Source: Haloarcula hispanica ATCC 33960 (GTDB taxonomy: Archaea; Halobacteriota; Halobacteria; Halobacteriales; Haloarculaceae). Taken from it: a stretch of 64,000 nucleotides of DNA. The DNA lies in assembly GCF_000223905.1 (NCBI RefSeq), contig NC_015948.1:620001-684000 (forward strand), in the 5' to 3' direction. The notes beneath the pieces were generated by a model. It had not been told where the DNA came from. It worked only from the letters and a program-made list of their open reading frames with translations, and did not search any database. The position numbers and the translations under genes are program-made. Within the stretch, counting starts at the first letter, position 1, and each line of letters starts with the position of its first letter. Of this stretch, positions 54,870 through 62,955 are shown piece after piece.

Positions 54870-55103
54870 TCACTCCGGCCGGATCGTGACGTGCCACTCC
54901 TCGTCGGCGACCTGTTCCGTGTCGTACTGGTATCCCTTTCTCGTGAGAACGTCGTACAGCGGCACCGGTTCGAAACTGTTCACCAGCCGGAGCGCCTCGC
55001 TCTCGCCGACGGAATCGAGGGCGTTCATGATCTGTTCGAACGGTTCTCCGTCGACGTCCCGAACGTCGAGTTCCTGTACCGACTCCTGGTGATCTGTGCT
55101 CAT
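54870..55103 (-). CDS. DUF2249 domain protein
   Basis: A 77-residue protein with DVRDVDGEPFEQIMNALDSVGESEALRLVNSFEPVPLYDVLTRKGY, the DUF2249 signature, ending in EWHVTIRP. In haloarchaea such genes often lie beside nitrite/nitric oxide reductase genes. Here it is one base upstream of the membrane protein gene on the same strand. A role in metal or sulfur handling is speculation. Confidence 0.8.
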   Translation of the reverse strand: MSTDHQESVQELDVRDVDGEPFEQIMNALDSVGESEALRLVNSFEPVPLYDVLTRKGYQYDTEQVADEEWHVTIRPE

Positions 55104-55229
55104 ACGTTCGACGACGGTCCCTGCCAGTCAGGCGCTTGTCCCGAACGTGTTCGTCTTCGTGGCGGTACAGTACTCGTGGTCCGAGCCCGAACGAATCGCC
55201 AACACCACTGCGGGACTCCCGGTATCGCG

Positions 55230-55526
55230 CTACCGCAGCGTGGTGTAGCTCAGTCCGGCAATCGCGACGAACTGCAGCGAGCGCAGGACCAGCACGGCCT
55301 GCTGGACGTGTGGATCGCCGGCGTAGAAGCTCTGCATCGAGAAGAAGAAGTAGACCGCGATGGCGTTCTCGGCGAGCATCGCGACGGCGAAAGCGATGAG
55401 ACCGGCGACGAGTCCCGTCCGGAACGTCGCGTAGTTGCGGAGCCAGACGCCAAGCAGCGGGAGCAGCAATAGGACGTTGAGTCCCGCGAGCGCTGCCGCG
55501 GCAGTGATGAGCGGTCCCATCGCCAT
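55230..55526 (-). CDS. small membrane protein (DUF7521-like)
   Basis: A 98-residue protein with three hydrophobic helices. The second and third carry FAVAMLAENAIAVYFFFSMQSFYAG and VLRSLQFVAIAGLSYTTL, matching the small haloarchaeal family seen next to ArsR-type regulators. The gene lies 28 bases after the ArsR-like gene on the same strand and is probably co-transcribed. Start ATG at 55524-55526 (another at 55520). Confidence 0.65.
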   Translation of the reverse strand: MAMGPLITAAAALAGLNVLLLLPLLGVWLRNYATFRTGLVAGLIAFAVAMLAENAIAVYFFFSMQSFYAGDPHVQQAVLVLRSLQFVAIAGLSYTTLR

Positions 55527-55554
55527 CAGCGACACCTCTCTATATCTGTCCCCG

Positions 55555-55833
55555 TCATTCGTCCATCTTCTCCACGATTTCCTCGAAGGTGTCGCGGTAG
55601 TTGTCGAACCGGTCGGTCAGGAAGTAGAGTTTGGCGTACTCCTCGTCGCCGGACTCGACTACGTCGTGGTCCTCAAGCTGTTCCATGTGATGCCTGATCG
55701 TCTTGTAGCCCACGTCGAGTTCGTCGGCGAGTTCGTTGGCGTTCATCGGTCGGTCCGAGAGGGCGTCGATGATACGCGCCCGGTTGGCGCCGCCGCGCGT
55801 CGCCGTCAGCAGATACCAGAGCGCTTTCTCCAT
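55555..55833 (-). CDS. ArsR-type winged-helix regulator
   Basis: A 92-residue HTH protein starting MEKALWYLLTATRGGANRARII. The recognition helix is MNANELADELDVGYKTIRHHMEQLEDHDVV, followed by a wing EEYAKLYFLT. A GTG start 30 codons upstream at 55923 would add a basic Ser/Arg-rich tail and is less likely. It is probably an operon leader for the membrane gene downstream. Confidence 0.8.
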   Translation of the reverse strand: MEKALWYLLTATRGGANRARIIDALSDRPMNANELADELDVGYKTIRHHMEQLEDHDVVESGDEEYAKLYFLTDRFDNYRDTFEEIVEKMDE

Positions 55834-56036
55834 CCCACTGTCCTCCCGGGACCTGCGTCTGCCCGTCGTATAGTCCTGTCTCTCCCCGTCGAACAGCGCG
55901 CTGGACTCGGATGCATATGCCACGATGGGATACCGGAGTCAAGACCGGCGGCGGGTAAAGCGTTTCTTCGCACTCTCTACCGAGACTGTTCCAATTTCGG
56001 GGCGACTGTCCGCGTCGGCTGCTGACTGCTGGCCAC

Positions 56037-57158
56037 TCAGCGAACCGCCGCCGTCGCGTCGGCCATGATGTCGATGGCCTCCTTCAGCGTCTCCATGTCC
56101 GTCGCGTAGGAGATTCGGGCGTAGCCCGCGCCGTGCTCGCCGAAGGCGTCGCCGGGAACGACTACGACGCCGCGGTCGATGACCTCGTCCACCCAGCCGT
56201 CGGGGACCTTCGGCATCGCGTAGAACGCGCCCTTGGGCGTCGGACAGTCGAGTCCCATCTCGTCGAGGCCGTCCAGCAGCACGTCCCGGCGCTCCTGGAA
56301 GGCGTCGCGCATCTCCGAAACCTGGTCCTGCGGCCCGCTCAGTGCTGCCTCGGCGGCGTACTGGGCCGGAGCCGACGCACAGGCCTGCGCGTACTGGTGG
56401 ACGCGCAGCATCCGCTCGATGCGGTCGGTCGCGCCGGTGACCCAGCCGAGCCGCCAGCCCGTCATCGAGTAGGCCTTCGAGCAGGCGTTGACGACGACGA
56501 CGTTGCCCGTGTCGCTGAACTCCGCCGGCGAGCGGTGCTCGCCCTCGAACACCTGGTGTTCGTACACTTCGTCGGAAATACACAGCACGTCGTGCTCGTC
56601 GGCAATGCGGGCGAACGCCCGCATGTCTTCGGGTGACTGCACCGCTCCAGTCGGGTTCGCCGGGGAATTGACGACGAACGCTGCCGTGTCGTCGGTGATG
56701 GCCTCCTCGACGGTTTCGGGGGCCATCGTGAGGTCCTCACGCAGCGGGACCGGTCGCGGCGTCCCCCCGGCCAGATGGGTCAGCGCGTCGTAGGAGACGA
56801 ACCCCGGGTCCGGGAAGATGACCTCCTGCCCCTCGTCGACGTGGGCCTCCAGCGCAATGTGCAGCGCCTCGCTCCCGCCCGAGGTGGCGATGATGTCCCC
56901 GGGGTCGACGTCGAGGTCGTTGTCCCGCTTGTGCTTGGCGGCGATGGCCTCCCGGAGTTCCTCGGTTCCCTTGTTCGACGTGTAGGCGTCGACTTCCCCC
57001 GCCTGAATTGCCTCGACGGCCGCCTGTCGGGCGTGCTCCGGCGTCGGGAAGTCCGGCTGGCCGAGGCCGAGGTTGATGGCGTCCTCGCCCGCCGCCTCGA
57101 ACACTTCGCGGATGCCAGAGATCGATACCTGCTCTACCCGTCGGGAGAATCCAGTCAT
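56037..57158 (-). CDS. pyridoxal-phosphate aminotransferase, class I/II
   Basis: A 373-residue fold-type I aminotransferase. The PLP lysine lies in NACSKAYSMTGWRLGW, with the phosphate-binding ATSGGSEALHIAL and VNSPANPTGAV. It resembles aspartate/kynurenine-type aminotransferases of archaea. Substrate pair not deducible; often Asp/Glu. The start MTGFSRRVEQVSISGIREVF is typical. Confidence 0.92.
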   Translation of the reverse strand: MTGFSRRVEQVSISGIREVFEAAGEDAINLGLGQPDFPTPEHARQAAVEAIQAGEVDAYTSNKGTEELREAIAAKHKRDNDLDVDPGDIIATSGGSEALHIALEAHVDEGQEVIFPDPGFVSYDALTHLAGGTPRPVPLREDLTMAPETVEEAITDDTAAFVVNSPANPTGAVQSPEDMRAFARIADEHDVLCISDEVYEHQVFEGEHRSPAEFSDTGNVVVVNACSKAYSMTGWRLGWVTGATDRIERMLRVHQYAQACASAPAQYAAEAALSGPQDQVSEMRDAFQERRDVLLDGLDEMGLDCPTPKGAFYAMPKVPDGWVDEVIDRGVVVVPGDAFGEHGAGYARISYATDMETLKEAIDIMADATAAVR

Positions 57159-57409
57159 ATTCTGTTTGGGGGCGGCCGGCCCGATAATTCTTCCTTGTGC
57201 TGCGGTAGCATTAGCGGCGTCCGTCTGTTCTGTCGCTATTGCCGACCGGTATAAACTATTGTAACGTTCATAACCATACCTTTATATATCAGAAAACAAA
57301 ACAAACACGTATTTATAAAGTAGCATATATAATTTTGTTTATTAGACACCGGGCTGCATGAGGAATTATATATTAATTTTATAACCCACCCATATTTAGT
57401 GGGAGTCGG
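57159..57409. promoter_or_regulatory. AT-rich leader and promoter region of the halolysin gene
   Basis: Some 250 bases, of which about 57257-57395 are far more AT-rich than the chromosome (for example cctttatatatcag, gtatttataaag, gcatatataattttg). Several TATA-like elements are present, so promoter choice is unclear. The base composition differs from both flanks. Confidence 0.5.
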
Positions 57410-59242
57410 ATGTCCCGACATACCCTACCGAAACCGTCCAGAAGATCAGTTATCAAGGCACTCGGCTCCGCTGTAACCGTCGCAGCTTTTGGTGGAGAAG
57501 CCACTGCATCACAAGAATCTGATACAGAAGAGTATCTGATCGGTGTGTCAAATGATAGGAACGCTTCAGACGTTCATGACAAAATAAAAGAACGGTCTGA
57601 CCTCGAACAGCTCGATATTATCGACGTGAACGAGTCACTTTCGTATCTTCGCTCAGCAGTCCCGCAGAAATTCAAGGGCGAAATCCTTCCGACAGTCGAA
57701 GGAATTGACGGGGTCAAATATACGGAATTCAACCACGTTCGCGAGCCGATCGCCACGGTTCCGAACGATCCGAGGTTCGGCAGCCAGTACGCGCCACAAC
57801 TGGTCAATGCCCCGAAAGCATGGGACATTACGTTCGGAAGCGAAGACGTCACCATCGCCGTCATAGACACCGGTACAGATTACACCCATCCCGACCTCGA
57901 CGGGCAGTTCGGGAGCCAGAAAGGACGGGACTTCGTCGACAACGACGACGATCCCGCCCCGCAATCCGCTCAGCACGGGACACACGTCTCCGGTATCGCT
58001 GCCGGCGAAACGAACGACGAAACCGGTATCGCAGGTGTCAGTAACTCTCGGCTCCTGAGTTGCCGTGCACTCGGACCGAACGGGGGCCGAACCGCCGATA
58101 TCGCTAACGCCGTCCAGTGGGCGACTGAGCAGGGGGCGGACATTATCAATATGTCTCTCGGTGGCGGCGGCTACAACCAGACAATGAAAAACGCGGTCTC
58201 AAACGCGTGGGATCAGGGTGTTCTCCTCATCTGTGCAGCCGGGAATCATAAGGACAGTGATCCACCAAGCCAGCAGGACGTGTCGTACCCAGCGGCCTAC
58301 GAAGAATGCGTCGCCGTTGGTGCCGTCGATAGCAACAAGAGTCCGACCGAGTTCTCGAACTACGGCGCGAAGGTCGACATTGCGGCACCGGGCAATGACA
58401 TACTCTCATCCGTTCCGGGGGGAGACTACGCGCAGTTCCCCGGGACGTCGATGGCGAGTCCTGCTGTCGCCGGCGTCGCTGCGCTCGGTCTCGACAAACA
58501 TGATTGGTCCGTCAGCCAGACCCGACAGAACCTTCTCGACACCGCCCAGCCACTGGACGCAGACGGCCAGTTCGTCGGTTTCGGCCTCGCGGATGCATAC
58601 AACTTCGTAACCGCCGGTGGCGGAACCGAAAACGAACCGCCGATCGTGACGCTCAACGACGATTCACGAACTGTCACTGTGAATAAAGAGATCATATTCG
58701 ATGCCAGCGGCTCCCGTGATCCCGACGGCTCGATAACGAACTACCGCTGGGAGTTCGGCGACGGCTCTGAACCCATCGAGGGTGCGGACGCGACGGAGGT
58801 CAGCCACACGTACACCAGTACCGGCGACTACACCGTCACCGTCACTGTGACTGACAACGACGGTGCCGAGGCGACCACGTCAGTCAGCGTCTCCGTCACC
58901 GATGAATCGAAGGACCGTCTCACCGAAGAGTTGTCCGGGTCACTCGATGGGATGCTCGATTATGACAAGCAGACGTACTCCCTCAAGACGGAGTCGCCCA
59001 TGCAGCTGATCCTCAGCCTCGATGGCCCATCTGACGCCGACTTCGACCTCTATGTCTCCTTCGACGGTCGCACGCCCACTCCGAACGACTACGACCGCGC
59101 GTCCTATACGCAGGACAGTAGCGAACAGATAATCATCGACGACTTCTCACAGGTCAGCGAGATCGGCATACTCGTGTATGTCTACAGCGGAAGCGGAGAC
59201 TACACACTCACACTGGAGGAAATCGGAAAAACGGGCTCGTAA
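57410..59242 (+). CDS. halolysin-type secreted subtilisin protease with PKD and C-terminal domain
   Basis: A 610-residue S8 protease. A Tat-like signal begins it (SRRSVIKALGSAVTVAAF, residues 10-27) and a propeptide follows to about 120. The catalytic triad is D153 (IAVIDTGTD), H189 (QHGTHVSG) and S347 (GTSMASP), with oxyanion Asn279 (AAGN). After the catalytic domain come a PKD domain (about 415-498, with DPDGSITNYRWEFGDG and TYTSTGDYTVTVTVTD) and a pre-peptidase C-terminal domain. Exported, probably as a folded proenzyme. First third of the gene is less GC-rich than its neighbours. Confidence 0.95.
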   Translation: MSRHTLPKPSRRSVIKALGSAVTVAAFGGEATASQESDTEEYLIGVSNDRNASDVHDKIKERSDLEQLDIIDVNESLSYLRSAVPQKFKGEILPTVEGIDGVKYTEFNHVREPIATVPNDPRFGSQYAPQLVNAPKAWDITFGSEDVTIAVIDTGTDYTHPDLDGQFGSQKGRDFVDNDDDPAPQSAQHGTHVSGIAAGETNDETGIAGVSNSRLLSCRALGPNGGRTADIANAVQWATEQGADIINMSLGGGGYNQTMKNAVSNAWDQGVLLICAAGNHKDSDPPSQQDVSYPAAYEECVAVGAVDSNKSPTEFSNYGAKVDIAAPGNDILSSVPGGDYAQFPGTSMASPAVAGVAALGLDKHDWSVSQTRQNLLDTAQPLDADGQFVGFGLADAYNFVTAGGGTENEPPIVTLNDDSRTVTVNKEIIFDASGSRDPDGSITNYRWEFGDGSEPIEGADATEVSHTYTSTGDYTVTVTVTDNDGAEATTSVSVSVTDESKDRLTEELSGSLDGMLDYDKQTYSLKTESPMQLILSLDGPSDADFDLYVSFDGRTPTPNDYDRASYTQDSSEQIIIDDFSQVSEIGILVYVYSGSGDYTLTLEEIGKTGS

Positions 59243-59334
59243 TCTAATTGCTGTTCTCTCGTTTCGACTGGTCCCGTACGTAGCGCTCCTCTCGCTCTTC
59301 CACTTTCAGTTCAGCGGGATTTCACGCTGGCTTT

Positions 59335-59542
59335 GACATCGCAATTGCGCCGCCACCGCCGACGCTCACTCGCCTCGCCGCTGGCGGGGCCTACCGGACC
59401 ACGGACATCGCAATTGCGCCACCGCCACCGACGCTCACTCGCCTCGCCGCTGGCGGGGCCTACCGGACCACGGACATCGCAATTGCGCCACCGCCACCGA
59501 CGCTCACTCGCTTCGATGGCGGCGGTTCATTAGCGAACCACA
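59335..59542. repeat. tandem repeats (about 69-70 bp, three copies) of the thiolase 3' end
   Basis: Three units start at 59335, 59404 and 59473 (period 69-70). A fourth, partial one starting at 59543 is the end of the thiolase gene itself. All share about 34 bases (gacatcgcaattgcgcc then accgccaccgacgctca, with three differences in the first unit). On the minus strand the two middle copies can be read VGGGGAIAMSVVR then stop, with synonymous differences from the gene. So the 3' end of the gene has been duplicated downstream. Confidence 0.85.
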
Positions 59543-60693
59543 GACATCGCAATTGCGCCACCGCCACCGACGCTCATCCCCACGATACCGCGGTGATGAT
59601 CCGCTCGCTCCATCGCGTACAGCATCGTGGTCGTGAGGATACCGCCGCTGGCTCCGATAGGATGCCCGAGCGCCACCGCGCCGCCGAGGGGGTTGTGCTT
59701 CTCGGCGGGGATGTCGAGTTCGTCGGCGACGTACACCATCTGCGCGGCGAAGGCCTCGTTGAGTTCGAAGTGGTCCACGTCGGCGACGGAGAGGTCGTTG
59801 CGCTCAAGCAGTTTAGCGACGACGTCCCGAACCGCGATGGAGAACTCCGACGGGTCGCGGTAGGCGACGGCGTAGTCCTCGACGTGAGCCATCGGTCCCA
59901 GCCCCTCGCGCTCTACCGTCTCGGCGTCGGCCAGCACCACCGCTCCCGCCCCATCGGAGAGTTTCGAAGCGTTGCCGGCGGTGATCGTACCGCCGTCTGC
60001 AAACGCCGGTGGGAGCGCCGCCAGCTGGTCTACCGTCGTGTCCGGCCGCGGTCCCTCGTCCTCCGTCACGAGGCCGTCAGCCGTTTCCACCGGAACGAGT
60101 TCCTCAGTGAACTTCCCGGACTGGATGGCCTCGCCGGCCCGGTGGTTGCTCCGCCGAGCGTACTCGTCCTGGGCCTCGCGGCTGATGTCGTGCTCTGTGG
60201 CGAGTTCCTCCGTCAGCGTGCCCATGTGCGCGTCGTAGTGCTTGTCCCACAGCGAGTCCCAGATCATCGCGTCGACAAGTTCGCTGTTCCCGTGTCGGCG
60301 GCCGCCGCGCATGTCCGGTACGAGATACGGCGCGTTCGACATCGACTCCATGCCGCCGGCGAGACACACCGATGCCCGACCGGCCTCGATGCGGTCGGCG
60401 GCGGTCATAATCGCCCGCAGTCCCGACCCCGAGGCCTCGTTCAGCGTCGTCGCGGCGACGCTGTCTGGAAGCGGTGACTCGACGACGACCTGTCGGGCCG
60501 GCACCTGGCCGACGCCCGCCTGTACCGCGTTTCCGAGGCCGACCCAGTCGACACTGTCTTCGTCGACGCCGGTTCGGTCGAGCAGTCCCTCGACGGCTGC
60601 AGTACCGAGCTCTATCGCGCTTCGCTCTGCGAGCCCTCCCAGCAGTTCACCGTGTGCGGTGCGTGCGCCGTCTACCAGAACCACATCCGTCAT
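59530..60693 (-). CDS. thiolase-family acetyl-CoA acetyltransferase with Ser in both Cys positions
   Basis: A 387-residue thiolase. The acyl-acceptor position, usually Cys in NxxCGSG, is Ser88 (NEASGSGLRA). The His of GHPIGASG is intact. The second Cys, in a C-x-GGG motif, is Ser374 (GMSVGGGGAIAM). Haloarchaeal beta-ketothiolases with a Ser-His-His arrangement have been described, as I recall, so it may be active in beta-oxidation or polyhydroxyalkanoate synthesis. No DUF35 (OB-fold) partner gene is next to it. Its 3' end is tandemly repeated downstream. Confidence 0.88.
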   Translation of the reverse strand: MTDVVLVDGARTAHGELLGGLAERSAIELGTAAVEGLLDRTGVDEDSVDWVGLGNAVQAGVGQVPARQVVVESPLPDSVAATTLNEASGSGLRAIMTAADRIEAGRASVCLAGGMESMSNAPYLVPDMRGGRRHGNSELVDAMIWDSLWDKHYDAHMGTLTEELATEHDISREAQDEYARRSNHRAGEAIQSGKFTEELVPVETADGLVTEDEGPRPDTTVDQLAALPPAFADGGTITAGNASKLSDGAGAVVLADAETVEREGLGPMAHVEDYAVAYRDPSEFSIAVRDVVAKLLERNDLSVADVDHFELNEAFAAQMVYVADELDIPAEKHNPLGGAVALGHPIGASGGILTTTMLYAMERADHHRGIVGMSVGGGGAIAMSVVR

Positions 60694-60763
60694 ACGGCCT
60701 ACATGAACCTGAGCCTACAATACTGTTCGCCCGACGATGGACGGCGTCTTACAGCGGGAGCAA

Positions 60764-61130
60764 GGCGAAAGCCCACCCCTTCAGGGGTGTGGATGAAGCC
60801 GACAACCCGGCAGCTTCGCCTGTAGCCTCACTCAGCCGGAGTTTTATAACCGGTGACACCGTATGCATGACCATACCGAGGCGGATCAGCCGCCCAGATA
60901 AACGGATAATATCGGGATTCGGGCCACGCTACGTCCAAAAGAATCCCTTTCGGGCCGCTGGCTGTGGATTCCGACACACGGTAACTCTGAATCCCCATAC
61001 CGGGGATAGGAGTAACGGCGGCTTGGCCCCGCCAGGAGTCCGGTCATGCCGACCTGGCTACAAACCTGAAACTCCCAACCTAGCGGTGCGGTGCCGCGGG
61101 AATCCCGCGCCTTCAGGCGTGGGAGGAGGT
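60764..61130. mobile_element. IS200/IS605 (IS1341)-type non-coding remnant, PATE-like
   Basis: Both ends carry the palindromes typical of haloarchaeal IS605-type elements. The left is CCCACCCC-TTCA-GGGGTGtGG at 60772-60792; the right is CCCGCGCC-TTCA-GGCGTGGG at 61104-61123, followed by the usual ggaggaggtca end. No TnpA or TnpB frame lies between them; about 310 bases of non-coding sequence remain. Such short palindrome-associated elements are known in haloarchaea. The right end may retain an omega-RNA-like part. Confidence 0.7.
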
Positions 61131-61285
61131 CAATCCTCGGTTGCCGTCCGCAGTTCCTCGATAGCCGTCTCCAGTCGCCGGAGCGTCGCATCAGCGTCGG
61201 TGTAGCCTTGCTCGTACTCGCCGTAGGCGTCGTCGGCCTCGTTCAGGAACGCTTCGACGGCGTCGTGCATCTCGTGGTCGCTCAT
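61130..61285 (-). CDS. small acidic protein, 51 residues
   Basis: An open frame from ATG at 61283-61285 to TGA at 61130-61132, starting MSDHEMHDAVEAFLNEADDA and ending LETAIEELRTATED. It is one long helical, acidic protein with GC3 bias, likely real. The stop codon lies in the terminal bases of the neighbouring PATE-like element, so its natural C-terminus may have been altered by that insertion. No family recognised. Confidence 0.6.
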   Translation of the reverse strand: MSDHEMHDAVEAFLNEADDAYGEYEQGYTDADATLRRLETAIEELRTATED

Positions 61286-61331
61286 GGCTGTCCCGACGGT
61301 AGCCGACCGGAAAAGTCCCGCTACTTGCTGG

Positions 61332-62099
61332 TTACTGCGTCACATCGTAGTCGACGCTCGCGTCGCGGAGGGCGTCGGTCACACGACCGACGGTGTCCTG
61401 TGTCGCGACGACGACGGCATCGAGTCCCCGAGATGCGGCGTCGGCGGCCACCTCGCCCGCCGCGAAGTGCGTCGTCGGTTCGATGTCGGCATCGCGGAGC
61501 GCGACGACGGCCTCGACACCCGCGGCGGTGACGATGGGGGCGTCCGCACAGGCCGCGGCGATGTCGTCGACGTTCTCGACCGGCCCCGACCGGACCGGCG
61601 GGACCTGTATCACGCTGACGTGGCCGGGGTTGAGGTCGATGACGCCCTCGAAGCCCGTGACGCCGACGACCTCGCCTTCCGCGGCGCTGGTCGTGGTCAC
61701 GCCCGTCGCGTCGCCGCCGCCGGGATCGGCGTGTAACAGGCCGTCCGACAGCGAGAGCGTCACCGTCTCGCCTTCCGCCAGGTCCGCCGTGGCGATGGCG
61801 GCGTCCTCCTGTACGCTACCGAGCACGTCGTCGGTGACGTGGTCGGCGAACCGGCGCACGTCGGTCGCGGACTGGAACACCCAGTCGACGCCCTCCTTCG
61901 TGACGCGGTAGCGCGACCGCCCTTCCTTCTCGACGAGGCCGTCGTCGACGAGTTCACGGATGTACTCGCTGACGGCCTGGCTCGTCACACCGACAGCGTC
62001 GGCGATTTCGCCCTGACTCACTGCGGGCTGGCGCTCGGCGATCTCCACGAGGACCCGAAACCGCGTCGCGGCCCGCTTGTTCTCCAGGACGTCGACCAT
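61332..62099 (-). CDS. haloarchaeal MarR-like regulator with C-terminal ligand domain (DUF7839-like)
   Basis: A 255-residue protein. Residues 1-75 are a winged helix: ENKRAATRFRVLVEIAERQPAVSQGEIADAVGVTSQAVSEYIRELVDDGLVEKEGRSRYRV. The C-terminal 180 residues (DIAAACADAPIVTAAGVEAVVALRDADIEPTTHFAAGE) form a domain that might bind a small molecule. The start MVDVLENKRAATRF gives the family N-terminus. It is divergent from the phosphoesterase gene 80 bases away. Confidence 0.75.
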   Translation of the reverse strand: MVDVLENKRAATRFRVLVEIAERQPAVSQGEIADAVGVTSQAVSEYIRELVDDGLVEKEGRSRYRVTKEGVDWVFQSATDVRRFADHVTDDVLGSVQEDAAIATADLAEGETVTLSLSDGLLHADPGGGDATGVTTTSAAEGEVVGVTGFEGVIDLNPGHVSVIQVPPVRSGPVENVDDIAAACADAPIVTAAGVEAVVALRDADIEPTTHFAAGEVAADAASRGLDAVVVATQDTVGRVTDALRDASVDYDVTQ

Positions 62100-62180
62100 A
62101 CAGGAGTCACGGGAGTCGCAGGTAAAAATACCACCGACACTGTCAGGCCGAGACATTCGGCCACGGTCTGGCCGCCTGCG

Positions 62181-62918
62181 ATGGGGCCCGTCGCCGTGAC
62201 CGACAATATAACCGTCACCAGGGCCGACTGGACGGCGATGACAGCCAGCTACGACGACCGGGCGCTCCTGCTCTGGGAGACGCTCGTCGTCGCGGACCTC
62301 CACGTCGGCCGGGGCACCGGCGGGAACCTCGAACTCCCGGTCGGGTCCGGTTCGGACATGGTCCAGCGGTTCCAGTCGCTCGTCGAGCGCCATGACCCAG
62401 CGGAGGTCATTATCGCCGGCGACCTCCTCCACTCGTTCCAGACGGTTCCCCGGTCGGTCGAAAGTACCGTGGCAGGGCTCAAAAGCGCCTGTCAGGCGGC
62501 CGGGGCTCGCCTGCTTGTGACGCCGGGTAACCACGACACGATGCTCGACAGCGTGTGGGACGGCCCGACCGAAACGACGTATCGCGTCGGCGAAACCGTC
62601 GTCTGTCACGGCCACGAGGCACCCGACGTTGATGCCGAGCGCTACGTCGTTGGACACGACCATCCGACGATCAGCATCGAGGGTCAGCGCCAACCCTGCT
62701 ATCTCGTCGGGAGCGGCCAGTACCGCGGCAGCGACGTGGTGATGCTCCCGTCGTTCAACAGGCTGAACGCCGGCGTGGAGGTCAACGAGATGCGGGCCAG
62801 CGACTTTCAGTCCCCGCTCGTTACTGATGCCGACCGATTAGAGCCGGTAGTCTGGGACGAGAGCGGGCGGGAGACCCTGTCGTTCCCGCCGCTGGGTGAG
62901 TTCCGTCGAATGTTATAA
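62181..62918 (+). CDS. metallophosphoesterase (COG1407-like)
   Basis: A 245-residue calcineurin-like phosphoesterase. The metal-binding motifs are ADLHVGRG, IIAGDLLHS, VTPGNHD, and GHDHP with a downstream VGSGQYRG. It resembles the archaeal COG1407 family linked by context to DNA repair helicases elsewhere. A start at 62238 is possible and better fits a TATA-like acaatataacc at 62199-62209; the longer start is given because it adds a plausible N-terminal strand. Confidence 0.85.
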   Translation: MGPVAVTDNITVTRADWTAMTASYDDRALLLWETLVVADLHVGRGTGGNLELPVGSGSDMVQRFQSLVERHDPAEVIIAGDLLHSFQTVPRSVESTVAGLKSACQAAGARLLVTPGNHDTMLDSVWDGPTETTYRVGETVVCHGHEAPDVDAERYVVGHDHPTISIEGQRQPCYLVGSGQYRGSDVVMLPSFNRLNAGVEVNEMRASDFQSPLVTDADRLEPVVWDESGRETLSFPPLGEFRRML

Positions 62919-62955
62919 CGGTAAATATTTGAGCTACGACGGTGGACGCTGGAAC

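Noticed and set aside
57236..57421. 61-codon minus-strand frame in the AT-rich region before halolysin
   Set aside because: Codon use is AT-driven and it overlaps the promoter; composition explains the open frame.
59333..59533. Plus-strand frame coding a repeated Arg/Ser/Leu peptide
   Set aside because: It is the other strand of the thiolase-derived tandem repeats, not an independent gene.
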